Source: an uncultured Phascolarctobacterium sp. (GTDB taxonomy: Bacteria; Bacillota; Negativicutes; Acidaminococcales; Acidaminococcaceae). From it: 13,762 nt of DNA. The translations under genes and the position numbers were made by a program. Position 1 is the stretch's first letter; each line of letters begins with the position of its first letter. The stretch spans positions 1 through 13,762 of the forward strand of contig CAKQHU010000019.1 in NCBI GenBank assembly GCA_934234275.1, written 5' to 3'. Below are positions 13,059 through 13,762 of this stretch, in pieces. The notes under the pieces were generated by a model, which saw only the letters and a program-made list of their open reading frames with translations, ran no database searches and was not told where the DNA came from.

Positions 13059-13762
13059 TGCTCAGCCTGCTTTTTGCCGCGTCCCCAGAAGGTGTGGAAT
13101 TTCTGCAGCAGCTCCTTGCCGGGCTTGGGCGGCCACAGCTCCTGTCTGTCACTGTCGCGCATGGCTGCCGCCAGATGCTCGTAGATTTCCGGATACTGAG
13201 CATCGAGCGCTGCAATATGCTCCTTGATGTCCTGACGCATGGTGTGACCGTCATACGGGCAAGGGTTTTTAATGGGCTTCAGGCCCAGTTTTGCTACTAG
13301 CTCGCGGATTTCCTGCTCGCGGTAGTAAAGCAGCGGGCGCAGTACCGTGATGCCGGAGCGCGACAGCGGTGTTACCGGCAAAAAGGTACGCAGCTGACCG
13401 CTGGTCACCAGATTCATGAAGAAGGTTTCTACGGCATCGTCATTGTGGTGCGCCAACGCCACCTTGTTGAAGCCAAGCTCCTGCGCACGGCGGTTAGTAG
13501 CGGCGCGGCGGAAGTAGGCGCAGGTGAAGCAGGGGCTGCCGCCTTTCTTTGCGTGTGCCGCCATCACGTCAACATCGTCGCTGTAGTGCGTCAGGCCGAA
13601 CTGCGCGCAGAAGGCCTCCAGCTCCGCCTTGGGAAAGTTGGGTGCGAACATGCCGTTGACAGTATAGCAGGCAAGGTCAAAGGGTATCGGCGAATATTTT
13701 TTGATTTCCGCCAGCATGGCTGTCAGAAGCATGCTGTCCTTGCCGCCGCTGAGGCCGACGAG
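13055..13762 (-). CDS. TtcA-like PP-loop tRNA thiolation protein (partial)
   Basis: The frame stays open to the window edge, so the 5' end is missing; 235 residues are visible. The PP-loop SGGKDS lies right at the edge (about 13733-13750), binding ATP. A CxxC follows in SPCFTCAYFRR, then AHHNDDAVETFFMN, and a further Cys in NPCPYDGHTMRQ. This pattern of PP-loop, CxxC and a later Cys that together hold an iron-sulfur cluster fits TtcA, which makes 2-thiocytidine at tRNA position 32. Related PP-loop enzymes (TilS) lack these cysteines, so TtcA-like is preferred, though other TtcA-family members are possible. Confidence 0.85.
   Translation of the reverse strand, partial: LVGLSGGKDSMLLTAMLAEIKKYSPIPFDLACYTVNGMFAPNFPKAELEAFCAQFGLTHYSDDVDVMAAHAKKGGSPCFTCAYFRRAATNRRAQELGFNKVALAHHNDDAVETFFMNLVTSGQLRTFLPVTPLSRSGITVLRPLLYYREQEIRELVAKLGLKPIKNPCPYDGHTMRQDIKEHIAALDAQYPEIYEHLAAAMRDSDRQELWPPKPGKELLQKFHTFWGRGKKQAEQ

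Overview
The window looks like the chromosome of an anaerobic, moderate-GC Firmicute, possibly one of the Negativicutes. This rests on the formate-THF ligase/folD pair, an anaerobe-type biotin synthase and general codon use; the exact lineage cannot be fixed from the sequence. Host genes have GC-rich third positions. A clearly AT-richer accessory block lies in the middle.

Layout. (1) 1-2790, host housekeeping: the 3' end of formate-tetrahydrofolate ligase, a divergent folD, a VanZ-family membrane protein, a terminator, then a stand-alone bioB behind a strong promoter with repeated GTTAAC-like motifs. (2) About 2793-8520, an accessory islet bounded by near-identical 54-bp direct repeats, each of which is an intrinsic terminator (T1, T3). 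A third related terminator (T2) splits the islet into two cassettes. Each cassette starts with the same unit: an extended -10 promoter, a leader of about 85 nt with four helices, and an intrinsic terminator just before the first gene. Cassette 1 carries a small CopG/BrnA-like antitoxin gene destroyed by an IS200/IS605-type element. That element has a truncated tnpA, an apparently intact tnpB and a plausible guide-RNA region. Cassette 2 carries a Sau3AI-like GATC restriction endonuclease, its cognate C5-cytosine methyltransferase and a Vsr-type endonuclease. (3) 8680-13762, host again: a terminator, a hybrid sensor kinase, a separate Hpt phosphotransfer protein and a CrcB fluoride channel in one operon. 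A bidirectional terminator follows, then a convergent pair on the minus strand: an EamA-type transporter and a TtcA-like PP-loop tRNA thiolation protein that runs off the window.

The main point of interest is the repeated expression module in front of two unrelated defence-type genes. The two copies differ almost only in ways that keep base pairing, including one C-G to U-A exchange. Each leader also contains a short reading frame with a Shine-Dalgarno sequence; the frame runs through the terminator hairpin and its stop codon overlaps the next start codon. This suggests an attenuation switch shared by the cassettes. A second regulatory hint is a GATC site inside the -35 box of the methyltransferase promoter, although GATC is very rare in the rest of the window.
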